Shown: piece by piece, positions 9,376 through 17,255 of the stretch
Position numbering within the stretch: the stretch's first letter is position 1
Layout: every line of letters starts with the position of its first letter
From: Ruegeria lacuscaerulensis
GTDB lineage: Bacteria; Pseudomonadota; Alphaproteobacteria; Rhodobacterales; Rhodobacteraceae
Length of the DNA: 64,000 nucleotides
NCBI RefSeq assembly: GCF_013031245.1
Contig: NZ_WPZL01000012.1
Coordinates: 55,790 to 119,789, forward strand
Reading direction: 5' to 3'
Position numbers and translations under genes: made by a program
Notes under the pieces: model-generated
Database searches by the model: none
Told to the model about the DNA's origin: nothing
What the model saw: only the letters and a program-made list of their open reading frames with translations

Positions 9376-10173
9376 TCAGGCCTTGTGCTGAGTTTGCCAG
9401 CCAACAATGCTGAAACACGCAAATAAGATTGCGGCCACACAAACTATCGACGGGCCGGCTGGTGTATCGAAAACATAGGCTGCCCGCAAACCCGTCACGG
9501 CTGAAACCGAGCCGATCAACGCAGCTATTACTGCCATCATTTCTGGCGAGCGCGCCAGGCTTCGGGCGGCGGCGGCGGGAATTATCAACATTGCCGCAAT
9601 CAGCAATACCCCTACAACTTTGATCGCTACCGCCACAGTAACTGCCAGGGATAATGTCAGGATCAACTGTTCACGCTTTGGATCAAAGCCGCTTGCATAT
9701 GCCAGCTCTTCATTGAGTGTCGCGGTCAGGAGTTGAGACCAGCGCCACACGACCAATACAACGACAAGGGCCGCACCACCCCAGATCACAGCCAAGTCAC
9801 TGCGCGAAACGGCCAGGATATCACCGAACAGATAACCCATCAGGTCGATACGAACACCGGACAGGAACGAGACCGCGACAAGGCCAAAAGCAAGCGCGGA
9901 ATGAGCCAGAACGCCCAAAAGCGTGTCCATGGCGTATCCACGACCTGCCAAAAGGGTCACAGTGAACGCCATCAAGAGTGCAACTGCCAGTGCGCCTGCA
10001 AATATCGACATCTGAAACGTTAACGACAACGCAACACCCAGAATAGCAGCGTGCGCCGTGGCGTCTCCGAAATAAGCCATCCGGCGCCACACAACAAAAC
10101 ACCCAAGAGGAGCTGCTGCCAAGGCCACGCCGACACCTGCGAGCGTTGCCCGCGTCATAAAATCGTCAAGCAT
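9376..10173 (-). CDS. znuB: Zinc ABC transporter permease ZnuB
   Basis: A 265-residue integral membrane protein of the ABC-3 family with about eight transmembrane helices. It has the F-G-D-A-T-A-H-A-A-I-L-G loop near residue 35 and the conserved G-x-L-L-I-A-A-M-L-I-I-P-A-A-A-A-R segment near 185 seen in Znu/Mnt/Sit permeases. It forms the channel of the high-affinity Zn2+ importer. Its start overlaps the stop of znuC by one base, so the two are translationally coupled. The neighbouring zur and znuA genes confirm zinc as substrate. Confidence 0.93.
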   Translation of the reverse strand: MLDDFMTRATLAGVGVALAAAPLGCFVVWRRMAYFGDATAHAAILGVALSLTFQMSIFAGALAVALLMAFTVTLLAGRGYAMDTLLGVLAHSALAFGLVAVSFLSGVRIDLMGYLFGDILAVSRSDLAVIWGGAALVVVLVVWRWSQLLTATLNEELAYASGFDPKREQLILTLSLAVTVAVAIKVVGVLLIAAMLIIPAAAARSLARSPEMMAVIAALIGSVSAVTGLRAAYVFDTPAGPSIVCVAAILFACFSIVGWQTQHKA

Positions 10174-10913
10174 TATTCAGCCGCTTCCTGTGAATTATCG
10201 CCGTGATCATGGTGGTGATCGTGTTCGTGCCGATACAGCGCTAGCGCGCCACCTGTGCCTGTTCCAAACAATGCTCGGTATTCCGGAGCCGAAGCAACGA
10301 CGGCGGGCGACCCTTCACAGCAAACATGACCGTTCAGGCAAATTACGCGGTCCGAGGCGCTCATAACCACATGTAGTTCGTGGCTGATCATAAGTATGGC
10401 GCACCCTGTTTTGTGGCGCACCGCCTCAATCTGCTGGTAAAACCCTGCCGATCCCCGCTGGTCCAGCCCCTGCGTGGCTTCGTCCAGCAGCAAGACGTCT
10501 GGCCGGTTGATTAAAGCACGGGCGAGCAGCACGCGCTGAAACTGGCCACCAGACAGTTGTGACATCTGACGTTTCAAAAGGTCGTGAGCACCGGCGGATT
10601 CAAGTGCCCCAGCGCAGCTTTTTCGGGAAACGCGATTGGTCAGACGCATGAACCTTTCCACCGTGATTGGCAGAGTCGGATCAATGTGCAGTTTTTGCGG
10701 GACATACCCGATTTTCAATCCAGGCTTTAGCAAAACCCGACCGGCAGACGGTGATGTAGCACCAATAATAGCACGTAACAAACTGGTCTTGCCCGAGCCA
10801 TTGGGACCGACGATGGTTACAATCTCGCCGGGTTCAACTGACATATCTACATGACGCAGAACGGTGTTTGCGCCATAGCGCACGCTGAGATCTTCAACGG
10901 TGATAAGGGCCAT
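10173..10913 (-). CDS. znuC: Zinc ABC transporter ATPase ZnuC
   Basis: A 246-residue ABC ATPase with Walker A G-P-N-G-S-G-K-T-S near residue 35, signature L-S-G-G-Q-F-Q-R-V, Walker B V-L-L-L-D-E-A-T-Q and the switch histidine in I-S-H-E-L-H. The C-terminal tail is rich in His and Asp (H-E-H-D-H-H-H-D-H-G-D), as in other ZnuC proteins, and may handle zinc. It drives ZnuB. It starts 2 bases after the zur stop and overlaps znuB, so zur-znuC-znuB form one minus-strand operon. Confidence 0.94.
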   Translation of the reverse strand: MALITVEDLSVRYGANTVLRHVDMSVEPGEIVTIVGPNGSGKTSLLRAIIGATSPSAGRVLLKPGLKIGYVPQKLHIDPTLPITVERFMRLTNRVSRKSCAGALESAGAHDLLKRQMSQLSGGQFQRVLLARALINRPDVLLLDEATQGLDQRGSAGFYQQIEAVRHKTGCAILMISHELHVVMSASDRVICLNGHVCCEGSPAVVASAPEYRALFGTGTGGALALYRHEHDHHHDHGDNSQEAAE

Positions 10914-10915
10914 TG

Positions 10916-11428
10916 CTAAGCCTTCTCGGTGCAGTCGGGGCAGAGTCCCTCGGCTTCTACAACGGTCCGTTCAATCTCGAAACCCACGGCTCGCGCGGCT
11001 ACATCAAGTGCACCCTCGGCTGGCGCGGATTGAGCCTCGGCAACAGCATCACAAAGCCTGCAGATCATGAAGGCGGGAGAGTGCGTGGCCCCCGGATGCG
11101 AACACGCAACAAACGCATTCAACCGCTCAATCTTATGCACAAAGCCGTTTTCAACGAGAAAATCGAGTGCGCGATAGGCCACTGGTGGCTGGGACCCAAA
11201 CCCTTCTTCGCGCAGACGATCAAGAATGGCATAGGCCCCGAGCGCCCGGTGTTCCTGCAGCAGCATTTCCAGCACTTTGCGCCGAACCGGAGTCAGGCGC
11301 AGCCCTTCGTCCCTGCATCGCGCCTCGGCCGTGGCCAGAGCTGTTTCAACGCAGTTTTCATGGTCATGGTCCTGAAACCCAACGACGTCCGTTTCCTCGT
11401 CCGGCATAGGTCGCACATCACTTGTCAT
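10916..11428 (-). CDS. zur: Zinc-responsive repressor Zur (Fur family)
   Basis: With the ATG at 11428 the protein has 170 residues. It carries a Fur-type winged helix (L-T-P-V-R-R-K-V-L-E-M-L-L, V-A-Y-R-A-L-D-F-L) and the Zur pattern V-H-K-I-E-R-L-N-A-F-V-A-C. The structural zinc cysteines are in I-C-R-L-C and L-C-P-D-C. When zinc is bound, Zur represses zinc uptake. The start at 11428 gives the usual Zur length and puts the operator at the promoter; a further upstream ATG at 11443 is possible. It leads the zur-znuC-znuB operon and is divergent from znuA. Confidence 0.92.
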   Translation of the reverse strand: MTSDVRPMPDEETDVVGFQDHDHENCVETALATAEARCRDEGLRLTPVRRKVLEMLLQEHRALGAYAILDRLREEGFGSQPPVAYRALDFLVENGFVHKIERLNAFVACSHPGATHSPAFMICRLCDAVAEAQSAPAEGALDVAARAVGFEIERTVVEAEGLCPDCTEKA

Positions 11429-11474
11429 GTTATTCCATATCATATATGCCGCTTGCAACGTTATAAAATCACAT
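11427..11474. promoter_or_regulatory. Two candidate Zur operators in the zur-znuA gap
   Basis: ATGTTAT-TCC-ATATCAT (11427-11443) is an inverted repeat matching at 6 of 7 positions. ACGTTAT-AAA-ATCACAT (11458-11474) is a weaker copy, 5 of 7. Both resemble the AT-rich TGTTATA...TATAACA palindrome reported for alphaproteobacterial Zur. They lie between the divergent starts of zur and znuA, as expected for joint zinc repression. The first overlaps the zur start codon. Confidence 0.6.
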
Positions 11475-11484
11475 AGAGGTTCTG

Positions 11485-12519
11485 ATGTCCAGAAGGCTTC
11501 TCCCAGTTTCGATCTCGGCTGCTCTGATGGGTGGCACGGTTTTGGCAGACGTCCCCAACGTGGCGGCTGATATCGCACCGGTTCATTCGCTGGTGGCAAT
11601 GGTTATGGAAGGTGTCGGAACACCTGCCCTGGTTATTTCTCCGGGTGCTTCCCCCCACGAACATAACCTTCGCCCGTCCGAGGCAGCTGCGCTGCAAGAG
11701 GCAGATCTGGTGTTCTGGCTGGGCGAAGACCTGACCCCATGGATGGAAGGCGCGATTGAGACGCTCGCCAGCGGTGCAACCGTTACAACCTTACTGGAAA
11801 CCGATGGAACGATCCTTCACGACTTCCGCGAAAGTACATTGTTCGAGGCGCATGAACATGGGGAAGAGGGTGACCATGATGAGCACGCCGAAGACAGGGA
11901 TCATGACGGACACGACCACGAAGAACATGCCGAGGACGACGACCACAATCATGAAGAACACGCCGAGCATGAAGGTCATGACGACCATGACAACCATGGC
12001 CACGGTGATCATGACCCCCATGCCTGGCTCTCGCCCGATAACGCGGAAACCTGGCTAAACCTGATCGCAGCTCAGCTTTCGTCAGCTGACCCGGACAATG
12101 CGGGTGCCTATTTTGCAAACGCTGCAGCAGCACGCGCCGAAATGGATGCGCTGTCCGCCGAGGTTGCCGGGATTCTTGAGCCTGTCCGCGGCGGCAGCTT
12201 CATTGTATTTCACGACGCCTATCAGTACTTCGAAGATGCTTTTGACTTTCCCGCCTCGGGCGCGATTTCCCTCAGCGACGCATCTGATCCAAGCCCCTCA
12301 CGTATCGCAGAAATTCAAGGTCGCATTCATGAAGAAGGCATCGATTGCGTCCTGGCAGAACCCCAATTCAACCAGGGAATTGTCAACACCGTTCTGGACG
12401 GAACCGATGCCAAAACAGGTGTGATCGATCCGCTTGGATCTGATCTCGAGCCCGGTAAGGCCCTCTATGCACAGGTTATTCGCAACATGGCCAACACACT
12501 GGCCGAGTGCCTAAATTAG
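11485..12519 (+). CDS. znuA: Zinc-binding periplasmic protein ZnuA
   Basis: A 344-residue cluster-9 solute-binding protein with a signal peptide (cleavage likely after A-L-M-G-G-T-V-L-A). Zinc ligands are visible in P-H-E-H-N-L-R-P-S (His58/His60), D-P-H-A-W-L-S-P (His179) and V-F-H-D-A-Y-Q-Y-F. Between them, residues about 123-179 form a very His/Asp/Glu-rich loop, the hallmark of ZnuA that helps gather zinc. It delivers Zn2+ to ZnuB. It is divergent from zur-znuC-znuB across the candidate Zur operators, with a GAGGT upstream of the ATG. Confidence 0.95.
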   Translation: MSRRLLPVSISAALMGGTVLADVPNVAADIAPVHSLVAMVMEGVGTPALVISPGASPHEHNLRPSEAAALQEADLVFWLGEDLTPWMEGAIETLASGATVTTLLETDGTILHDFRESTLFEAHEHGEEGDHDEHAEDRDHDGHDHEEHAEDDDHNHEEHAEHEGHDDHDNHGHGDHDPHAWLSPDNAETWLNLIAAQLSSADPDNAGAYFANAAAARAEMDALSAEVAGILEPVRGGSFIVFHDAYQYFEDAFDFPASGAISLSDASDPSPSRIAEIQGRIHEEGIDCVLAEPQFNQGIVNTVLDGTDAKTGVIDPLGSDLEPGKALYAQVIRNMANTLAECLN

Positions 12520-12524
12520 TGATG

Positions 12525-12560
12525 TCAGCCCGGTCAATGTAGAAACATCGGCTGGGCTGA
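12525..12560 (+). terminator. Stem-loop after znuA
   Basis: TCAGCCC (12525-12531) pairs with GGGCTGA (12554-12560), and GATG/CATC flanks extend it with one bulge. It begins a few bases after the znuA stop, so a termination or 3'-end role is likely, although no T-run follows. Confidence 0.4.
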
Positions 12561-12776
12561 TCATCATCAGGGCAATGCAGGTAATTACTGTGCTCAGTTA
12601 TTAGTAGATTGTTGTCCCTGACGGTCTTTGATTTGAAACTATTACACGCTTCATCATCCGAAATTTCCGGATGACCCGTGAAAAGCTTTAAGCTGCCACG
12701 CAAGTTTCATCTTGATCATTGTTGAAAGCTGGCTATCGAATTTGACCGGCATTGTGAATTTTCTTCAGGTGACTTG

Positions 12777-13697
12777 ATGGCGGACGGCCCATTCCTTGAT
12801 CTTCGGCATCTCAAGATGATCCAGGCGATTGCGAAACACGGGCGTGTGACGGACGCAGCCGAAGCGTTGGGCGTGACACCCTCTGCTCTATCCCACCGCA
12901 TCAAAGAGGCTGAGCGGCGGCTGGACCTGGTTCTGTTCACTCGCATGCACAAGCGATTGCGTATGACACCTGCCGCCGAGTATCTGGCTGAGGTTGCCGA
13001 GCGTATCCTGAGTGAATTGGACCGGGCCGAACGCGACGTGCGTCGCATGGACCGCGGGGTTGAGCATGTTGTGCGCATCGGTGTTGAAGCCTACAACTCA
13101 TACCACTGGCTGCCTGGATTCAACACGTACCTGCGGGCTCATTTGCCGGGTGTCGAATTGCAGGTGATGGCCAACGTAACGCGCGATCCTGTTCGGGCAC
13201 TGACAAACCGGCATGTCGATATTATCGTCACCTCCGGCAACGCTCAGCCAATGGGCACTTGTCAGTTGCCTCTGTTCTCCGATGAATTGCTGTTCATTGT
13301 GCCACCGGATCATCCTCTGGCAGACAAGCCATTTGTTGATGGTGCAGATATCGAAGGCGAAGAGTTCATTACCACCACATTGACGCCGGAACCGGATCGG
13401 GAATTCGCACGTCTGTTTCGTCCTTCCGAAAGCTACCCGCGCTGGACCGCGACGGTCGAGCTTCCCGAGGCCATCGTGGAGCTTGTGGCCGCCGGTCAGG
13501 GCAGCAGCGTATTGGCGGGTTGGGCCGTGCGTCCCGCAATTAAGGCAGGCCGTATAGTTGGCACGCGCGTAGGCAAAGAAGGTATTGAAATTCCCTGGCA
13601 AGCCCTAATCCGATCGGAAGACAAGGACGCCGGTCCGACAATAGAGGTCGGTCAGGCGCTTGCGGATTGGACTACTCACAACGGCGGGTTTGGCTAG
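12777..13697 (+). CDS. LysR-family transcriptional regulator
   Basis: A 306-residue regulator. The N-terminal helix-turn-helix reads H-L-K-M-I-Q-A-I-A-K-H-G-R-V-T-D-A-A-E with T-P-S-A-L-S-H-R-I-K. This style (S-A-L-S-H instead of S-A-V-S) is shared with MetR. The substrate-binding domain follows from about residue 95. ATG at 12777 is preferred to the TTG three bases earlier. Its stop overlaps the stop of the DMGDH-like gene, which converges on it. It is therefore a candidate regulator of the 13694-18761 operon; this is inference from position. Confidence 0.88.
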   Translation: MADGPFLDLRHLKMIQAIAKHGRVTDAAEALGVTPSALSHRIKEAERRLDLVLFTRMHKRLRMTPAAEYLAEVAERILSELDRAERDVRRMDRGVEHVVRIGVEAYNSYHWLPGFNTYLRAHLPGVELQVMANVTRDPVRALTNRHVDIIVTSGNAQPMGTCQLPLFSDELLFIVPPDHPLADKPFVDGADIEGEEFITTTLTPEPDREFARLFRPSESYPRWTATVELPEAIVELVAAGQGSSVLAGWAVRPAIKAGRIVGTRVGKEGIEIPWQALIRSEDKDAGPTIEVGQALADWTTHNGGFG

Positions 13698-16102
13698 GCG
13701 CGCAGTTTGATGTTTTCGGGATCGTAGACGTGGTGCTGATGGCGAAGGGCAGCACGCATGTCCCCGAAGGCTTGAACGTGGCATGCCTCTCCCATTGTCA
13801 GTGCCCCATGTTCAGAATAGCCCAGGGCCAACAACTTTCCTGTCCGGTAACCACTTGTAACCGAAGTAAGATACCCAACAACTTCGCCTCCCTTGATGAT
13901 CGGATCCGAAGGCAGGGGTTCCGGGCCCGGATCGGTGATCTCAAGCCCGACGAACTCCCATTCGGGATCTGACTGCCCCTGCTGCACCACCGCATCTCGT
14001 CCGATGAATGTTCCGTTGGACAGGTTGGCAAACTTCGACAGACCGGCGTCAAACAACGTGTATTCAGTGCCAAAATCGGCACTCCAACCGTGATAGCCTT
14101 TTTCAATCCGCATCGCGTTCAGCGCATAGGACCCGAAATTGCAGATGTCATGTTCGATCCCGGCCTTCCAGATCGCGTGATAGAGCAAAGGCAGATCACC
14201 AGACGCAACATGCAATTCCCACCCCAGCTCCCCGACATAGCTGACACGCAGGGCCGTGACGGAAATGCCTGCGACGTCGATTTCTGCCAGGCTCATCCAT
14301 GGCGCATTCAGATCGGCGTCAGTCAGTGACTGCAGAAGGGCACGAGACTTCGGCCCCATTACCAACAAGGCGCCGTCATGGACATAACCTTTGCTCAGTA
14401 TCGCATTCGCCGAACCGATGCTCTGCAAAATCCAGTCAAAATCCCGATCCACAGCAAGGGTCGGTCCGCAGAGTAAAAACCGATCCTCGGCCAATCGCGC
14501 AATCGTCGCTTCGGACCAGATACGACCCTGCGGCGTTAGCATGTAGGACAGGCGAACCCGCCCGACGGAAGGCAGCGTGCTACAAACCAACCGGTTCAGA
14601 ACACCAAAGGCATCCGGCCCTTCCAAAACGAATTTCGTGAACCCGCCATGGTCCATCACTCCAACGGCATCACGCACGGTTTCGCATTCTAGCCGAACGG
14701 CATCCTGCCAGGGCTCATGTCCAAAGCTAAGCTCGGTGGCGTCCGACACGCCTTTCCTTTTGAACCAGAACGCCCGCTCCCATCCACCGATCTGCCCCAT
14801 CACCGCCCCTTGTTCCCGCAAGTGGTCATAGAGCGGAGTTTGGTTCACGGGTCGCCCGGACGACATGATCCGATGTGGATACGAAATAGCGTATTGCAGG
14901 TCATAGTGTTCAGAGGCGCGGGCCGCAGCATAGTCCTGAGTTGCCCATTTGCCAAAACGGCGTGGATCCCAGGTTGACAGATCCCACTCGGTCTCACCCG
15001 CCGTCAGCCACTCAGCCATGGCTTTGCCGATCGCGGCAGAATGGGTGATGCCGATCTGGACCCCCGTCGCATGATAGAAATTGGGCACGCCGCCCGCTGG
15101 CCCGACCAGTGGCAGCGCGTCCGGGGCGTAAGGGATCGGACCGTTCACAAAGCGCTGCGCGCCCGCCTCAGCCAACAGCGGCACATGCGTTGCAGCCGCT
15201 TCGAACACGGCCATCATCCCATCGATATCATCAGCGAAAAGCTGGTGATCAAAGTCCGAAGGCACGCCATCTTGCCAAACCGGGCGGCCTTCGTGCGCAT
15301 AGGACCCCAGTAGCAGGGCATTGCGTTCACGGCGCAAATAGAACCGAATATCCGGGTCACGGATGAGCGGGAAAAGAGAGGTATCTTCCTCCAGTTGAGG
15401 CAACGCTGTTGTCACCATGTATTGATGTTCAAGCGTGACGACAGGCAGATTCAACCCTGCCATCGCAGCGATTACAGCGCCACTGGACCCGGCCGCATTG
15501 ATCACGGTCCCGGCAACAAGAACCCCATCCGGGGTATGGATGTCCCATTCGCCGTTTGGGCGTTGCTTCAAACCTGTCACGCGGGTGAACCGGCGCACTT
15601 CGGCGCCAAGCTTACGCGCATGCCTGGCAAGTGCCTGAGTCAACTGACTGGGGTCGATGTCACCTTCGTACGGGTCGAGAATGCCACCAAGAACAGTGTC
15701 GTCCGCCTGCCAGTAAGGGTGCATCTGTTCAATCTCGGATGGTGTGAGCATGGATAACTCAAACCCGGCCGAACGTGATACCCCGCAGAGATGTTGGAAA
15801 AGTTGCATGCGTTGCGGTGTATGCGCAGGCCAGATTGCCGAAGTGTGCCGGTATGTGATCGGAGCCTCAGGATCCTTCGCAAGTTCTTTATAGAGCGACC
15901 AGGCATAATTGCCTGCCCGCATCCCAAGCCATGAATTTGCATAAGTCGGAATATTACCCGCTGCATGCCAGGTTGACCCGGCGGTCAGCTCGTTCTTCTC
16001 GAGCAGGACAGTATCTGTGATACCTGCTTTGGCCAGATGAAACAGGATGGCCGTCCCGACCGCACCGCCGCCAATGACAGCGACCTGAGCATGTGTGCGC
16101 AT
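13694..16102 (-). CDS. Dimethylglycine/sarcosine dehydrogenase-like FAD-GcvT protein
   Basis: This 802-residue fusion has an N-terminal DAO-type FAD domain (V-I-G-G-G-A-V-G-T-A at 9-18), an FAO-middle linker at about 385-435 and a C-terminal GcvT aminomethyltransferase half (about 440-800) with Y-V-G-E-L-G-W-E and G-Y-H-G-W. G-S-T-W-H-A-A-G-N near 43 holds the histidine that covalently binds FAD in dimethylglycine dehydrogenase. Relatives oxidatively demethylate dimethylglycine, sarcosine or similar N-methyl compounds and pass the C1 unit to tetrahydrofolate. It is the last gene of a four-gene operon that starts with an MttB-like gene. The exact substrate is unknown. Confidence 0.85.
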   Translation of the reverse strand: MRTHAQVAVIGGGAVGTAILFHLAKAGITDTVLLEKNELTAGSTWHAAGNIPTYANSWLGMRAGNYAWSLYKELAKDPEAPITYRHTSAIWPAHTPQRMQLFQHLCGVSRSAGFELSMLTPSEIEQMHPYWQADDTVLGGILDPYEGDIDPSQLTQALARHARKLGAEVRRFTRVTGLKQRPNGEWDIHTPDGVLVAGTVINAAGSSGAVIAAMAGLNLPVVTLEHQYMVTTALPQLEEDTSLFPLIRDPDIRFYLRRERNALLLGSYAHEGRPVWQDGVPSDFDHQLFADDIDGMMAVFEAAATHVPLLAEAGAQRFVNGPIPYAPDALPLVGPAGGVPNFYHATGVQIGITHSAAIGKAMAEWLTAGETEWDLSTWDPRRFGKWATQDYAAARASEHYDLQYAISYPHRIMSSGRPVNQTPLYDHLREQGAVMGQIGGWERAFWFKRKGVSDATELSFGHEPWQDAVRLECETVRDAVGVMDHGGFTKFVLEGPDAFGVLNRLVCSTLPSVGRVRLSYMLTPQGRIWSEATIARLAEDRFLLCGPTLAVDRDFDWILQSIGSANAILSKGYVHDGALLVMGPKSRALLQSLTDADLNAPWMSLAEIDVAGISVTALRVSYVGELGWELHVASGDLPLLYHAIWKAGIEHDICNFGSYALNAMRIEKGYHGWSADFGTEYTLFDAGLSKFANLSNGTFIGRDAVVQQGQSDPEWEFVGLEITDPGPEPLPSDPIIKGGEVVGYLTSVTSGYRTGKLLALGYSEHGALTMGEACHVQAFGDMRAALRHQHHVYDPENIKLRA

Positions 16103-16813
16103 CTAGTGTTGCTCCAATAATTTACCAAAGCCCAAAACCGGATCGGTGATCCCAATGGCGCGTAGAGTCCGCCAGTAGACCGCCGCATTGCAGGCCACGA
16201 TGGGCTTGCCGTGAGCTTGCTCAAGCTCGGCGATCAATGCCACCACTGGCAATGCTGTCCCCACCTGAAGGATAGCGTCGCAGTCCGATGTGGCCACCTG
16301 AGCGAATACGTCCCGAATATCACCCAAAGGTGTCTCGCATATCTCAGGCAAAGATGGCGCCTGGGTGCCCTTGATCGCCACCACTTCAAACCCTGCCGCC
16401 TCGGTGTTGGCCTTTACCACCGCATCCATTTTGGCGTTGAATGGGGTTACAATACCCACGCGTTTCGCATCCAGAGCTCGCAATGCCTGGTAGTCCGCAC
16501 CGGAAGCCCCCAGAACCGCAACGCCCACCTGTTTTGCCATCTCATCGCAACGGACCTTTAACTTGCCCGGACCACCCGGTCCCGCATCCGTGGTCAACCC
16601 CACGGCAATAGCGGAAGGTTTGCAATCCATCAGTTTAGCAGCCTCGTCCGGCAAGTCATCCGAGATATTGTCTCCACCCAGACGAAACCGTTGCATTTGG
16701 TTGGTCACGCCATCAGGCCGCAACAGTTCGAGTTCCGGCTGAACAACAGTGTTCATTGCCGGTGTCATGACGCCGATGACAGCACGGGGGGCAAGCGTAT
16801 CAGCCACTGTCAT
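16103..16813 (-). CDS. Maleate isomerase / Asp-Glu racemase superfamily protein
   Basis: A 236-residue protein resembling the maleate cis-trans isomerase and arylmalonate decarboxylase group of the Asp/Glu racemase superfamily. Landmarks are G-V-M-T-P-A-M-N-T near residue 15, V-A-V-L-G-A-S-G near 98, R-V-G-I-V-T-P-F near 118 and I-V-A-C-N-A-A-V-Y-W at 205-214. Cys208 matches the conserved second catalytic cysteine. The first catalytic cysteine, usual near residue 75, is absent: the loop reads V-G-L-T-T-D-A-G. Its start overlaps the SRPBCC stop (ATGA), and it ends immediately before the DMGDH-like gene. Whether it isomerises, racemises or decarboxylates is unknown. Confidence 0.8.
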   Translation of the reverse strand: MTVADTLAPRAVIGVMTPAMNTVVQPELELLRPDGVTNQMQRFRLGGDNISDDLPDEAAKLMDCKPSAIAVGLTTDAGPGGPGKLKVRCDEMAKQVGVAVLGASGADYQALRALDAKRVGIVTPFNAKMDAVVKANTEAAGFEVVAIKGTQAPSLPEICETPLGDIRDVFAQVATSDCDAILQVGTALPVVALIAELEQAHGKPIVACNAAVYWRTLRAIGITDPVLGFGKLLEQH

Positions 16814-17244
16814 TCTCCCTTCAGAAATGTGTTCAATCCGGTCATGCCGCCAATGTAGATCACATCGCCGACAATCCGCTCCAACTCAGCACAATCACTT
16901 GGGGCGCATTCAAACCGGCTTTCCCAAATTCCCAGCGTCTGGCGAGTGTGGGTGATCGGAATGAACCGGTGGGTGGCCACGTATCCGTTCACTGGAAGCG
17001 GGCTTTCAAGAATGTCGTAGGTGTAGAAATGATCCAGATCGGAATGCGCCAGCAGGGTCTCGCGAAAGACCGACCCATCAGGGATATGGAGTTTTCGGAT
17101 AGTACCGATCGCGGTTTTTGTACCGGTCTCCAACTCGGCCAGTTCCACGCCCGGGTTCCATGCCGATACACTGTCAAATGCGCGTACAGCGGACCAGACT
17201 TTGTCTATTTCTGCTTCGATGACCATGCTGCGAAATACATGCAT
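16810..17244 (-). CDS. SRPBCC/START-fold small protein
   Basis: A 144-residue protein that starts M-H-V-F-R-S-M-V-I-E-A and continues with D-K-V-W-S-A-V-R-A-F-D-S-V-S-A-W-N-P-G-V. This is the usual entry to an SRPBCC (polyketide cyclase/START-like) helix-grip domain that binds hydrophobic ligands. The ATG at 17244 has an AAAGGA six bases upstream; a TTG five codons earlier would hide that site. It lies between the MttB-like and maleate-isomerase-like genes and is coupled to the latter by a 4-base overlap. Its role in the pathway is unknown. Confidence 0.82.
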   Translation of the reverse strand: MHVFRSMVIEAEIDKVWSAVRAFDSVSAWNPGVELAELETGTKTAIGTIRKLHIPDGSVFRETLLAHSDLDHFYTYDILESPLPVNGYVATHRFIPITHTRQTLGIWESRFECAPSDCAELERIVGDVIYIGGMTGLNTFLKGE

Positions 17245-17255
17245 CTCGGTTCCTT

